From an uncultured Pseudomonadota bacterium (GTDB lineage Bacteria > Pseudomonadota > Gammaproteobacteria > Burkholderiales > Eutrophovitaceae), in assembly GCA_937983055.1 (NCBI GenBank), contig CALJLA010000199.1:1-37820 (forward strand): 37,820 nt of DNA. The letters run 5' to 3'. Each line of letters starts with the position of its first letter. The first letter of the stretch is position 1. Position numbers and translations under genes: made by a program. The notes under the pieces were generated by a model. It was not told the DNA's origin, made no database searches, and saw nothing but the letters and a program-made list of their open reading frames with translations. Below are positions 14,791 to 20,803 of the stretch, piece after piece.

Positions 14791-16404
14791 CTAGCGCGCG
14801 GGCGGCGACAGCACGGCGGCCAGCGACGACAGCCGCTGCGCGGCCTTGTGCGCCTGGTCGACCGCGCGGCGCGTGAAGCTGAACCGCTGCAGCAGATCGT
14901 CCATCCGCGTCACCGAAATCTGGCCGTGGGCACCGGCGCCGAGCAGCTGCATCTTGACGCCCTGGTAACGCTGCTCGAACTGGTCGGCGAGGCCGGCAAG
15001 GGCATCGGCAGCATAGCCGCCCGAGGCCGTATCCGCGGCACCGAACACCGCCAGTGCGTCGGCGGTCAGCTCGGCCAGCGCCGCCTCGAGCGAGGGATCT
15101 TCGGGCGCGCCGGCCGGCAGCTCCGATATCTCGGTGGCGACCCTCGCCACCTCGTCGTAGTAGCGCGCGACGCGCAACAGCTCGGGCAGCGCATCTGCAT
15201 GCTGCGGCGACAGTTTTGCCTGCGACATGCGCGCAGCGAATCCGGCAATGGCGGCGGCAATCCGGTCGACGGCCCCGGCCTTTTCGGGGCGCAGCATCTG
15301 GCCGCGCTGCGCCTGTTCGGCCAGCGCCAGCGCCAGGGTGCCGAGCCGGCGCGTCTCCAGCGCGAGTGCGTTCAGCGCCAGCGCCGGCACCTGCTGCACG
15401 TTGACGTCGAGATACACCGGGCGGCTTTCGTCCTCTTCCGTGGTGCGGAAGCGCTGCTCCAGAAAAGCGATCAGGCGGCCCGACAGCGGCCACATCAGCA
15501 CCACGCCGAGCAGGTTGAAAGTGGTGTGATACAGCGCCAGCACCGTGGCTGCATCCGGCTCCATGCCGATCGCGAGACTGAAGTGCGAGGCGAGTGCCAG
15601 CATTGGCGCCAGGGTGATCATGGCGACCGCGGCGGTGCACGCGTTGAAGGCGACGTGCGCCGCGGCGGCCCGGCGGGCGTTGGGCGTGGCGCCGAGCACC
15701 GCGAGCACCGCCGTGATCGTGGTGCCGATGTTGGCGCCGATCACCATCGCGCCGCCGGCGGCCAGCGGCAGCAGCCCGCCGGCCACCGCGGTGAGCGCGA
15801 TGGCGATGGCCGCGCTCGAGGACTGCATGAGCGCGGTGAGCAGTACCCCGACCAGGGTAAACACCAGAATGCCCTGCACGCCGCCGGCCTGCAGCGCCTG
15901 CGGATCGACCAGGGCATCGAGGCCGTCGGCGGCGCTCTTCAGCAGCTCGATGCCGAGGAACAGCGCGCCGAAGCCGGCCAGCGCCGAGCCGATCGCGCCG
16001 CGGCGGTAGCGTTCGCCGCTCAGGCGCAAGGCCATGCCGATGCCGATCAGCGGCAGGGCCAAGGCTTCGATCTTGATCTTGAACCCGACCAGCGCCACCA
16101 GCCAGGCGGTGGTCGAAGTGCCGACATTGGCGCCGAAGATCACCCAGGCGGCCTGGGTCAGCGTCAGGATGCCGGCATTGACGAAACCGATGGTGGCGAC
16201 GGTGACCGCGCTCGACGACTGCACTGCCGCGGTGATCAGCGCGCCGGATGCGAGCGCGCGGCGGCGGGTCTGCGTCCAGGTGGAGAGTATGTGCTGCAGC
16301 GCCTGCCCGGCGGCGAGCTTCAGCCCCTCGGTCATCAGCCACATGCCGAGCAGGAACAGGCCGAGCCCGCCCATGAATTCTCCGACACGGGACAGCCAGG
16401 TCAT
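14791..16404 (-). CDS. Na/Pi cotransporter family protein with PhoU-like tail
   Basis: A 537-residue inner-membrane protein with two homologous NaPi-II-type repeats. The signature QSSSA occurs at 62-66 (AAVQSSSAVTVATIGFVNAG) and 194-198 (ALMQSSSAAIAIALTAV), each followed by a GAN(V/I)GT motif (91-96 and about 222-227). After about residue 350 the protein is soluble and helical, resembling the PhoU-like domain of the bacterial YjbB/NptA group. The reaction is Na+-coupled phosphate movement. No strong ribosome site precedes the ATG; on the minus strand TAAAAT (16451-16456) could be a -10 box. The ATPase gene follows after 144 bp on the same strand, so a four-gene unit is possible. Confidence 0.93.
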   Translation of the reverse strand: MTWLSRVGEFMGGLGLFLLGMWLMTEGLKLAAGQALQHILSTWTQTRRRALASGALITAAVQSSSAVTVATIGFVNAGILTLTQAAWVIFGANVGTSTTAWLVALVGFKIKIEALALPLIGIGMALRLSGERYRRGAIGSALAGFGALFLGIELLKSAADGLDALVDPQALQAGGVQGILVFTLVGVLLTALMQSSSAAIAIALTAVAGGLLPLAAGGAMVIGANIGTTITAVLAVLGATPNARRAAAAHVAFNACTAAVAMITLAPMLALASHFSLAIGMEPDAATVLALYHTTFNLLGVVLMWPLSGRLIAFLEQRFRTTEEDESRPVYLDVNVQQVPALALNALALETRRLGTLALALAEQAQRGQMLRPEKAGAVDRIAAAIAGFAARMSQAKLSPQHADALPELLRVARYYDEVARVATEISELPAGAPEDPSLEAALAELTADALAVFGAADTASGGYAADALAGLADQFEQRYQGVKMQLLGAGAHGQISVTRMDDLLQRFSFTRRAVDQAHKAAQRLSSLAAVLSPPAR

Positions 16405-16487
16405 CGCTCAGTGCCGCGAACGGTCGGGACGGCGGGCGCGCATGCCGCCGATTTTAAGCGACGTGGCATGTGCCAAAAAAATGCGCC

Positions 16488-16514
16488 AAAAAAACAGGGG
16501 CCCGAAGACCCCTG
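16488..16514 (-). terminator. Rho-independent terminator with UUCG tetraloop
   Basis: On the minus strand, CAGGGGTC-TTCG-GGCCCCTG forms an 8-bp stem (one G-U pair) capped by the very stable C(UUCG)G loop, followed directly by seven T residues. It lies 75 bp beyond the stop of the 53-residue ORF and before the Na/Pi gene, so it insulates the two. Confidence 0.9.
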
Positions 16515-16589
16515 AAAGCTCTCTCTCGGAGGAGGAGGAGAAAGAGAGAGTTCGGCGGCGCCGCCAGGCGCCCTGTGCGGTGTTTCAGC

Positions 16590-16751
16590 TCACGGCAGAT
16601 AGGACTGGCGCGACACCCAGCGCTGCCGCTCATCGGTTGCCAGGGTGGCGCGGCGGGCGTCCTCGAGGGACTGCTGCGGCAGTCCGGTCTTCGGCCGGTA
16701 GAAGCGGATCAGCAGGTCCAGCAAAGTTTCGGCTACGGCTGCGGTTTGCAT
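16590..16751 (-). CDS. Small protein, 53 residues, unknown function
   Basis: A short ORF starting MQTAAVAETLLDLLIRFY and ending RQRWVSRQSYLP before TGA. Third codon positions are strongly GC-rich like the neighbouring genes. Two predicted helices (AVAETLLDLLIRFY and SLEDARRATLATDERQRWVSRQ) are joined by RPKTGLPQQ. There is no signal peptide or cysteine. GGAG lies about 11 bases before the ATG, and a UUCG-loop terminator follows. It is divergent from the LysR gene at 16872, whose product may regulate it. I do not recognise the family. Composition, flanking signals and a plausible amphipathic fold argue that it is real, but length alone cannot exclude chance. Confidence 0.6.
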   Translation of the reverse strand: MQTAAVAETLLDLLIRFYRPKTGLPQQSLEDARRATLATDERQRWVSRQSYLP

Positions 16752-16790
16752 GTGGGTTCAGGCTCCAAGCCTCGGATCATCACGGCTGTC

Positions 16791-16819
16791 ACTTTAGTTT
16801 CATGCTTTCCAGTTGAGAA
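16791..16819 (-). promoter_or_regulatory. Candidate promoter for the 53-residue ORF
   Basis: On the minus strand TTCTCA (16814-16819) and TAAAGT (16791-16796) are 17 bases apart, each 4 of 6 to consensus. The -35 overlaps the -35 of the divergent LysR promoter. Confidence 0.3.
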
Positions 16820-16840
16820 TACGGCCGAAGCGCATATGAT
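16813..16840 (+). promoter_or_regulatory. Candidate sigma-70 promoter of the LysR gene
   Basis: TTGAGA and TATGAT, each 5 of 6 to consensus, are separated by 16 bases and lie 32 bp before the LysR ATG. Confidence 0.6.
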
Positions 16841-16871
16841 TCATGCTGGACAGACATGAAAGTCGCCGGAT

Positions 16872-17846
16872 ATGGACAGATTTCACCTGATGCAGCTGTT
16901 TGTGCGGATCGTCGAGTCGGGCAGCTTTTCGGCGGTCGCGCGGGAGATGGGCATGATCCAGCCCACGGTAAGCAAGCAGTTGACGGCATTGGAAGAAATG
17001 CTGGGGGTGCGGCTGCTCAACCGGACCACCCGCAAGCTCTCGCTGACCGATGCCGGCAGGGAATACTACGAGCGCTGCAAGCGCATCCTGGACGAAGTGC
17101 AGGACATGGAGGCCGAGGTCACCAACCTGCAAAACCGCCCCACCGGCACGCTTCGCATCAATGCGCCGGTGGCCTTCGGGCACAGCCATATGGTGCCGCT
17201 GATCTTCAACTTCCGGCGCAAGTACCCGGAACTGGCGATCGACCTGTCGCTCAACGACCGGTACGTGGACCTGGTGCAGGAAGGCATCGACGTGGCCATC
17301 CGCTTCGGCGAGCTGGAGGATTCGCAGCTGGTGGCGCGCCATGTCGGCAGCAGCGCGCGCATCTGCGTGGCCTCGCCGGAATACCTCGCCCGCCGCGGCA
17401 CGCCGCAGGAGCCGGCCGAACTGCGCGAGCACAACTGCATCACCTACACCTATTTATTCGGCAACGAATGGCATTTCGACACCCACAAGGGCGCCCTGCC
17501 GGTGCGGGTGTTCGGCGACTTTCGCGCCAACAGCGGGCTGACCATCCGCTCGGCGGCACTGGAAGGCATCGGCATCGACAATCTGCTGGCGTTCATCGTC
17601 AGGGAAGACATCGAGACCGGGCGGCTGGTGCAGGTGCTGCCGCAGTACGGGCCGGCGCCGGTCAGGATCAGCGCCGTTTACCCGTCCGCGCGCCTGCTGT
17701 CGCGCAAGGTCAAGCTGTTCGTGGATTTCATGGCGCAGGAGTTCCTGAAAATTCCCCTGCTGCATCCGCGCTCGCCGTCGCGCCCGGTGCCGCGCATTCG
17801 CGCCAAGCCGACCTCGCCGGCGCGCAGCGAGGGTTCCGCGGCCTAG
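16872..17846 (+). CDS. LysR family transcriptional regulator (CrgA/DsdC-like subgroup)
   Basis: A 324-residue LysR regulator. The DNA-binding domain is MDRFHLMQLFVRIVESGSFSAVAREMGMIQPTVSKQLTALEE followed by LLNRTTRKLSLTDAGREYYE (about 1-62), the common NRTTR type. The effector domain begins near 90 (GTLRINAPVAFGHSHMVPLIFNF) and includes DVAIRFGELEDSQLVAR. The last 30 residues (HPRSPSRPVPRIRAKPTSPARS) are basic and Pro-rich and look disordered, an extension beyond the usual length of about 300. The ribosome site is weak. The divergent partner is only the 53-residue ORF, so the regulatory target is not evident from context. Confidence 0.93.
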   Translation: MDRFHLMQLFVRIVESGSFSAVAREMGMIQPTVSKQLTALEEMLGVRLLNRTTRKLSLTDAGREYYERCKRILDEVQDMEAEVTNLQNRPTGTLRINAPVAFGHSHMVPLIFNFRRKYPELAIDLSLNDRYVDLVQEGIDVAIRFGELEDSQLVARHVGSSARICVASPEYLARRGTPQEPAELREHNCITYTYLFGNEWHFDTHKGALPVRVFGDFRANSGLTIRSAALEGIGIDNLLAFIVREDIETGRLVQVLPQYGPAPVRISAVYPSARLLSRKVKLFVDFMAQEFLKIPLLHPRSPSRPVPRIRAKPTSPARSEGSAA

Positions 17847-17907
17847 CGCGGCGCGCGCCGAATGCATACGCCGTCGCCGGCGCCGAACTGTCGGCAATCG
17901 ATGACAC

Positions 17908-17937
17908 TTCATAAACCGCCGCCGCCTCGCCTAGAAT
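17908..17937 (+). promoter_or_regulatory. Candidate parE promoter
   Basis: TTCATA (4 of 6) and TAGAAT (5 of 6) are separated by 18 bases, about 150 bp before the parE ATG, in a non-coding gap of 241 bp. Confidence 0.45.
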
Positions 17938-18087
17938 ACGCGCCGTGAAAAAGCGCCCGCCGGTCGCGCGTAGTGAAATGCGGATGTCAGCCTGCCGCTG
18001 GATCCGCAGGCCGGTGTCTCCGCAGCCGTTCTCCGCGATACCAGCGCGCGCGTGCCGCGCGCGAAGCCAACCCGACTGACCGACCCG

Positions 18088-20076
18088 ATGGCCAAGAAGA
18101 CCAGCACCTACACTGCCGAAGACATCGAGATTCTCGAGGATCTGTCGCCGATCCTGCACCGGCCGGGCATGTACACCGACCCGGTGAACCCGAACCACGC
18201 GCTGGTCGAGATCATCGACAACGCCGCCGACGAAGGGCTGGCCGGCTTCGCCCGCAACGTATCGGTGACGCTGTTCGAGGACGGCTCGGCGGAAGTGGTC
18301 GACGACGGCCGCGGCATTCCGGTCGACATCCATCCGAAGAAAAAGGTGCCGGCGGTGCAGGTGATCTTCACCACGCTGCATTCCGGCGGCAAGTTCCGCA
18401 AGACCGACAAGGACGCCGCCTATCGCATCGCCGGCGGCCTGCACGGCGTCGGCGTGTGCGTGAGCAACGCGCTGTCGACCCGGCTGGAGGTCGAGGTCAA
18501 GCGCGAGGGCGCGCGCCACCGCATCGCGTTCTCGCCCAACGGCCAGGTGAAGGAGCCGCTCAAGTCCCTGGGCAGGGTCGAGCCGCGCGATACCGGCACC
18601 CGGGTGCGCTTCTGGCCAGACCCGAAGTACTTCGATTCGGCGAAGATCGTCGCCGCCGACATCGCCGCGCTGCTGCGCGCGAAGGCGATGCTGCTGCCGG
18701 GCGTGAAATTTACCCTGGGCATCGAGAAGGGCGGCAAGACCGAGACCCAGACCTGGCATTTTCCCGAAGGCATCCGCGGGTACTTTTCCGCCGCCATTGC
18801 CGGCAGCGATCCGGTCGCCGATCCGTTCTACGGCGAACGCTATATCACCGCGCAGTCCGAAAGCGACAGCTTCGCCGAGGGCGAGGGCGCCATGTGGGCG
18901 ATTTCCTGGACGCCGGAGGGCGACGTCGTCGCCGAGTCGTACGTCAACATGATTCCGACCCGGCATGGCGGCACGCACGTCTCCGGGCTGCGCGAAGGCG
19001 TCTACAGCGCGATCAGGAACTTCATCGACCTGCACGCGATGGGACAGCGCGGGCTGAAGATCGTGCCGGAGGACGTGTGGTCGAGGGCGAACTACGTGCT
19101 CGCCTGCAAGATGCTCGATCCGCAGTTCAAGGGGCAGGTGAAGAACGAACTGATCTCGCGCGACGCGGTGAAACTGGTGGCGCAGATGGTGCGCGACCCG
19201 ATCGAACTGTGGCTGAACCAGCATGTCGACGAGGGCCGGCGCATCGCCGAACTGGTGATCCGCCAGGCGATGAACCGCACCCGCGCCGCGCAGAAAGTGG
19301 AGCGGCGCAAGATCTCCGGGGTGGCGGTGCTGCCCGGCAAGCTCACCGACTGCGCCTCGGACGACCCGGAGCGCAACGAGCTGTTCATCGTCGAGGGCGA
19401 TTCCGCCGGCGGCTCGGCCAAGGCGGCACGCGACAAGGAATTCCAGGCGGTGCTGCCGCTGAAAGGCAAGCCAAAGAACACCTGGCAGGATGCGCCCGAG
19501 GCGCTCTACTCGAACAAGGAAATCGAGGCGATCGCGCTGGCGATCGGCGTCGACCATCACAAGGCGGACGACAGCGTCGACCTTTCGGGACTGCGCTACC
19601 GGCGCATCAACATCCTGGCCGACGCCGACGTCGACGGCGCGCACATCCAGGTGCTGCTGCTCACGCTGTTTTTCCGGCATTTCCCGAAACTGATCGCCAA
19701 CGGCCATGTGCACGTGGCGCAGCCGCCGCTGTTTCGCATCGACGTGCCCGCGCAGGGCAAGAATAAGCCGGCGCGCAAGCTCTACGCGCTCGACGAGCAG
19801 GAACTGGCGATGCTCGAGGAAAAACTGGCGGACGAGGGCGTACGCGAGGGCGCCTGGACGGTGAGCCGGTTCAAGGGCCTGGGCGAAATGAGCCCGGAGC
19901 AGCTGTGGGAAACCACGCTCAATCCCGACACCCGCCGGGTGCTGCAAGTCTCGCTGGACGACGGCGTCGACATCTCGCGCGATATCTTCAACATGATGAT
20001 GGCCCGCGAGAATGCCGCCCAGCGCCGGGAATGGATGGAAACCTACGGCAATCTGGTAGAGGCGGACATATCTTGA
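18088..20076 (+). CDS. parE: DNA topoisomerase IV subunit B
   Basis: A 662-residue type IIA topoisomerase ATPase subunit. The GHKL ATPase has EIIDNAADEG (E41 general base, N45 Mg2+ ligand), DDGRGIPVD (72-80) and GLHGVGVCVSNALS (117-130). The transducer domain follows. The TOPRIM metal site is in VEGDSAGGSAKAARD and DADVDGAHI. RFKGLGEMSPEQLWETT near the C-terminus is shared by GyrB and ParE; the absence of a GyrB-type insert and the neighbouring parC identify it as ParE. A GTG twelve codons upstream (18052) is in frame, but MAKKTSTYTAEDIEIL matches the usual ParE start. With ParC it decatenates sister chromosomes. Confidence 0.96.
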   Translation: MAKKTSTYTAEDIEILEDLSPILHRPGMYTDPVNPNHALVEIIDNAADEGLAGFARNVSVTLFEDGSAEVVDDGRGIPVDIHPKKKVPAVQVIFTTLHSGGKFRKTDKDAAYRIAGGLHGVGVCVSNALSTRLEVEVKREGARHRIAFSPNGQVKEPLKSLGRVEPRDTGTRVRFWPDPKYFDSAKIVAADIAALLRAKAMLLPGVKFTLGIEKGGKTETQTWHFPEGIRGYFSAAIAGSDPVADPFYGERYITAQSESDSFAEGEGAMWAISWTPEGDVVAESYVNMIPTRHGGTHVSGLREGVYSAIRNFIDLHAMGQRGLKIVPEDVWSRANYVLACKMLDPQFKGQVKNELISRDAVKLVAQMVRDPIELWLNQHVDEGRRIAELVIRQAMNRTRAAQKVERRKISGVAVLPGKLTDCASDDPERNELFIVEGDSAGGSAKAARDKEFQAVLPLKGKPKNTWQDAPEALYSNKEIEAIALAIGVDHHKADDSVDLSGLRYRRINILADADVDGAHIQVLLLTLFFRHFPKLIANGHVHVAQPPLFRIDVPAQGKNKPARKLYALDEQELAMLEEKLADEGVREGAWTVSRFKGLGEMSPEQLWETTLNPDTRRVLQVSLDDGVDISRDIFNMMMARENAAQRREWMETYGNLVEADIS

Positions 20077-20096
20077 AGGCAGGCAAAAGGCGCGAA

Positions 20097-20183
20097 GCTC
20101 CAGGCACCGGGAAGGGATCTGCACGCGCGGTACGCGCTCGATCCGGTGGTGCACCCGGAAGTCGTAACCTGGAACCCGGAACC
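20097..20183. repeat. Degenerate heptamer repeat pair G, after parE
   Basis: A plus-oriented left cluster GCTCCAG GCACCGG begins 21 bp after the parE stop. A right cluster at 20166-20183 reads on the minus strand as GGTTCCG GGTTCCA GGTT. The layout matches the clearer loci C, D and F, but the units are diverged. Confidence 0.45.
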
Positions 20184-20207
20184 GCTGTATTCCGTTTCTC
20201 GGCGATC

Positions 20208-20630
20208 ATGGTGATGGCAGCGGTGCTGGGCGCGCCGGCGCCGGCTGCACTCGCGCAGGCAAAGGGCAAGGTGACCGAGTACGGCGTATATGGCGCAGAC
20301 AATACCCTGGTGAAGCGTACCCGCGAGATTGCGACCGGCAAGCCGGTGCGCTTCGGTTTCTGCTTCGAGGCGCCGATCGACGCCGAGAACGGCGGCGTCG
20401 CGCTGGTGGAAACGCTCAGCCACCCGCCGATGAAGCAGGCGAACGGCATCGAAACGGCGGGCTACAGCCTGCCGCGGATGTTCAAGGTAGAGGGCGGCGT
20501 CGTGCGCGGTTGCGCCGGCTACCAGGCAAAGACACCGGAGGACCTGCGCCCCGGCACCTGGCGCTTCACCCTGAGCGACGGCGGGGTGGACGTAGTGGTG
20601 CAGGAGTTTGAAATAAAAGACAGGCGCTAG
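20208..20630 (+). CDS. Small exported protein of unknown function (possibly DUF3859-like)
   Basis: A protein of about 140 residues. The N-terminus MVMAAVLGAPAPAALAQAKG is a short signal peptide with an ALA-QA cleavage site. It lacks the usual basic n-region, so the true start may lie a few codons upstream in the open frame, but no ATG, GTG or TTG is well placed there. The mature part (YGVYGADNTLVKRTREIATG, then FGFCFEAPIDAENGGVALVETLSHPP and GTWRFTLSDGGVDVVVQEFEI) looks like a beta-sandwich with two cysteines (FGFCFE and VRGCAGY) that could form a disulfide. The resemblance to DUF3859 is from memory and uncertain. It sits between parE and parC. Its TAG stop is the first bases of the heptamer repeat that follows. 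Confidence 0.75.
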   Translation: MVMAAVLGAPAPAALAQAKGKVTEYGVYGADNTLVKRTREIATGKPVRFGFCFEAPIDAENGGVALVETLSHPPMKQANGIETAGYSLPRMFKVEGGVVRGCAGYQAKTPEDLRPGTWRFTLSDGGVDVVVQEFEIKDRR

Positions 20631-20654
20631 GCTCCAGACGCTAGGCACTAGGAA
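20627..20654 (+). repeat. Heptamer arm F-left overlapping a stop codon
   Basis: Four head-to-tail heptamers, CTAGGCT, CCAGACG, CTAGGCA and CTAGGAA. The first contains the TAG stop of the preceding gene. The inverted mate is at 20716-20770. Confidence 0.8.
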
Positions 20655-20680
20655 AAAAGCAATAGACTGCGTCGTTCACC

Positions 20681-20708
20681 TTGACGAGTGAATGTGGCGT
20701 TGTAGTTT
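20681..20708 (+). promoter_or_regulatory. Candidate parC promoter inside repeat locus F
   Basis: TTGACG (5 of 6 to -35) is followed after 16 bases by TAGTTT (3 of 6). It lies in the core between the two heptamer arms, so the tandem array separates it from the parC ATG. Confidence 0.3.
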
Positions 20709-20715
20709 TATTTTC

Positions 20716-20770
20716 GAGCCTAGAGCCTAGAGCCTAGAGCCTAGAGCCTAGAGCCTAGAGCCTAGAGCCT
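20716..20770 (-). repeat. Tandem heptamer array F-right (7.9 copies) upstream of parC
   Basis: GAGCCTA repeats 7.9 times without a mismatch (on the minus strand TAGGCTC). It is the inverted partner of arm F-left and ends 33 bp before the parC start. Perfect short tandem copies are prone to slippage, so the copy number may vary between strains. Confidence 0.95.
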
Positions 20771-20803
20771 GTTCTCCGATTCACGACTGATGCGAAATCG
20801 ATA

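Noticed and set aside
13523..16342. 939-codon minus-strand open frame spanning the Na/Pi and ATPase genes in another frame
   Set aside because: It crosses two well-supported genes and an intergenic gap, and its translation is Arg/Ala/Gly-rich without motifs.
16519..16550. CTCTCTC/GAGAGAG hairpin as a second terminator
   Set aside because: The loop is long (16 nt) and no T-run follows on either strand; the UUCG hairpin next to it is sufficient.
16470..16859. 129-codon plus-strand open frame between the Na/Pi and LysR genes
   Set aside because: It runs through the terminator and hairpins and starts in a Lys/Arg-rich low-complexity stretch; the minus-strand 53-residue ORF explains the coding bias better.
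17728..20154. 808-codon minus-strand open frame opposite parE
   Set aside because: Antisense shadow; no protein-like pattern and parE is certain.
20716..20770. Possible CRISPR array
   Set aside because: The 7-bp units are contiguous with no spacers and there are no cas genes.
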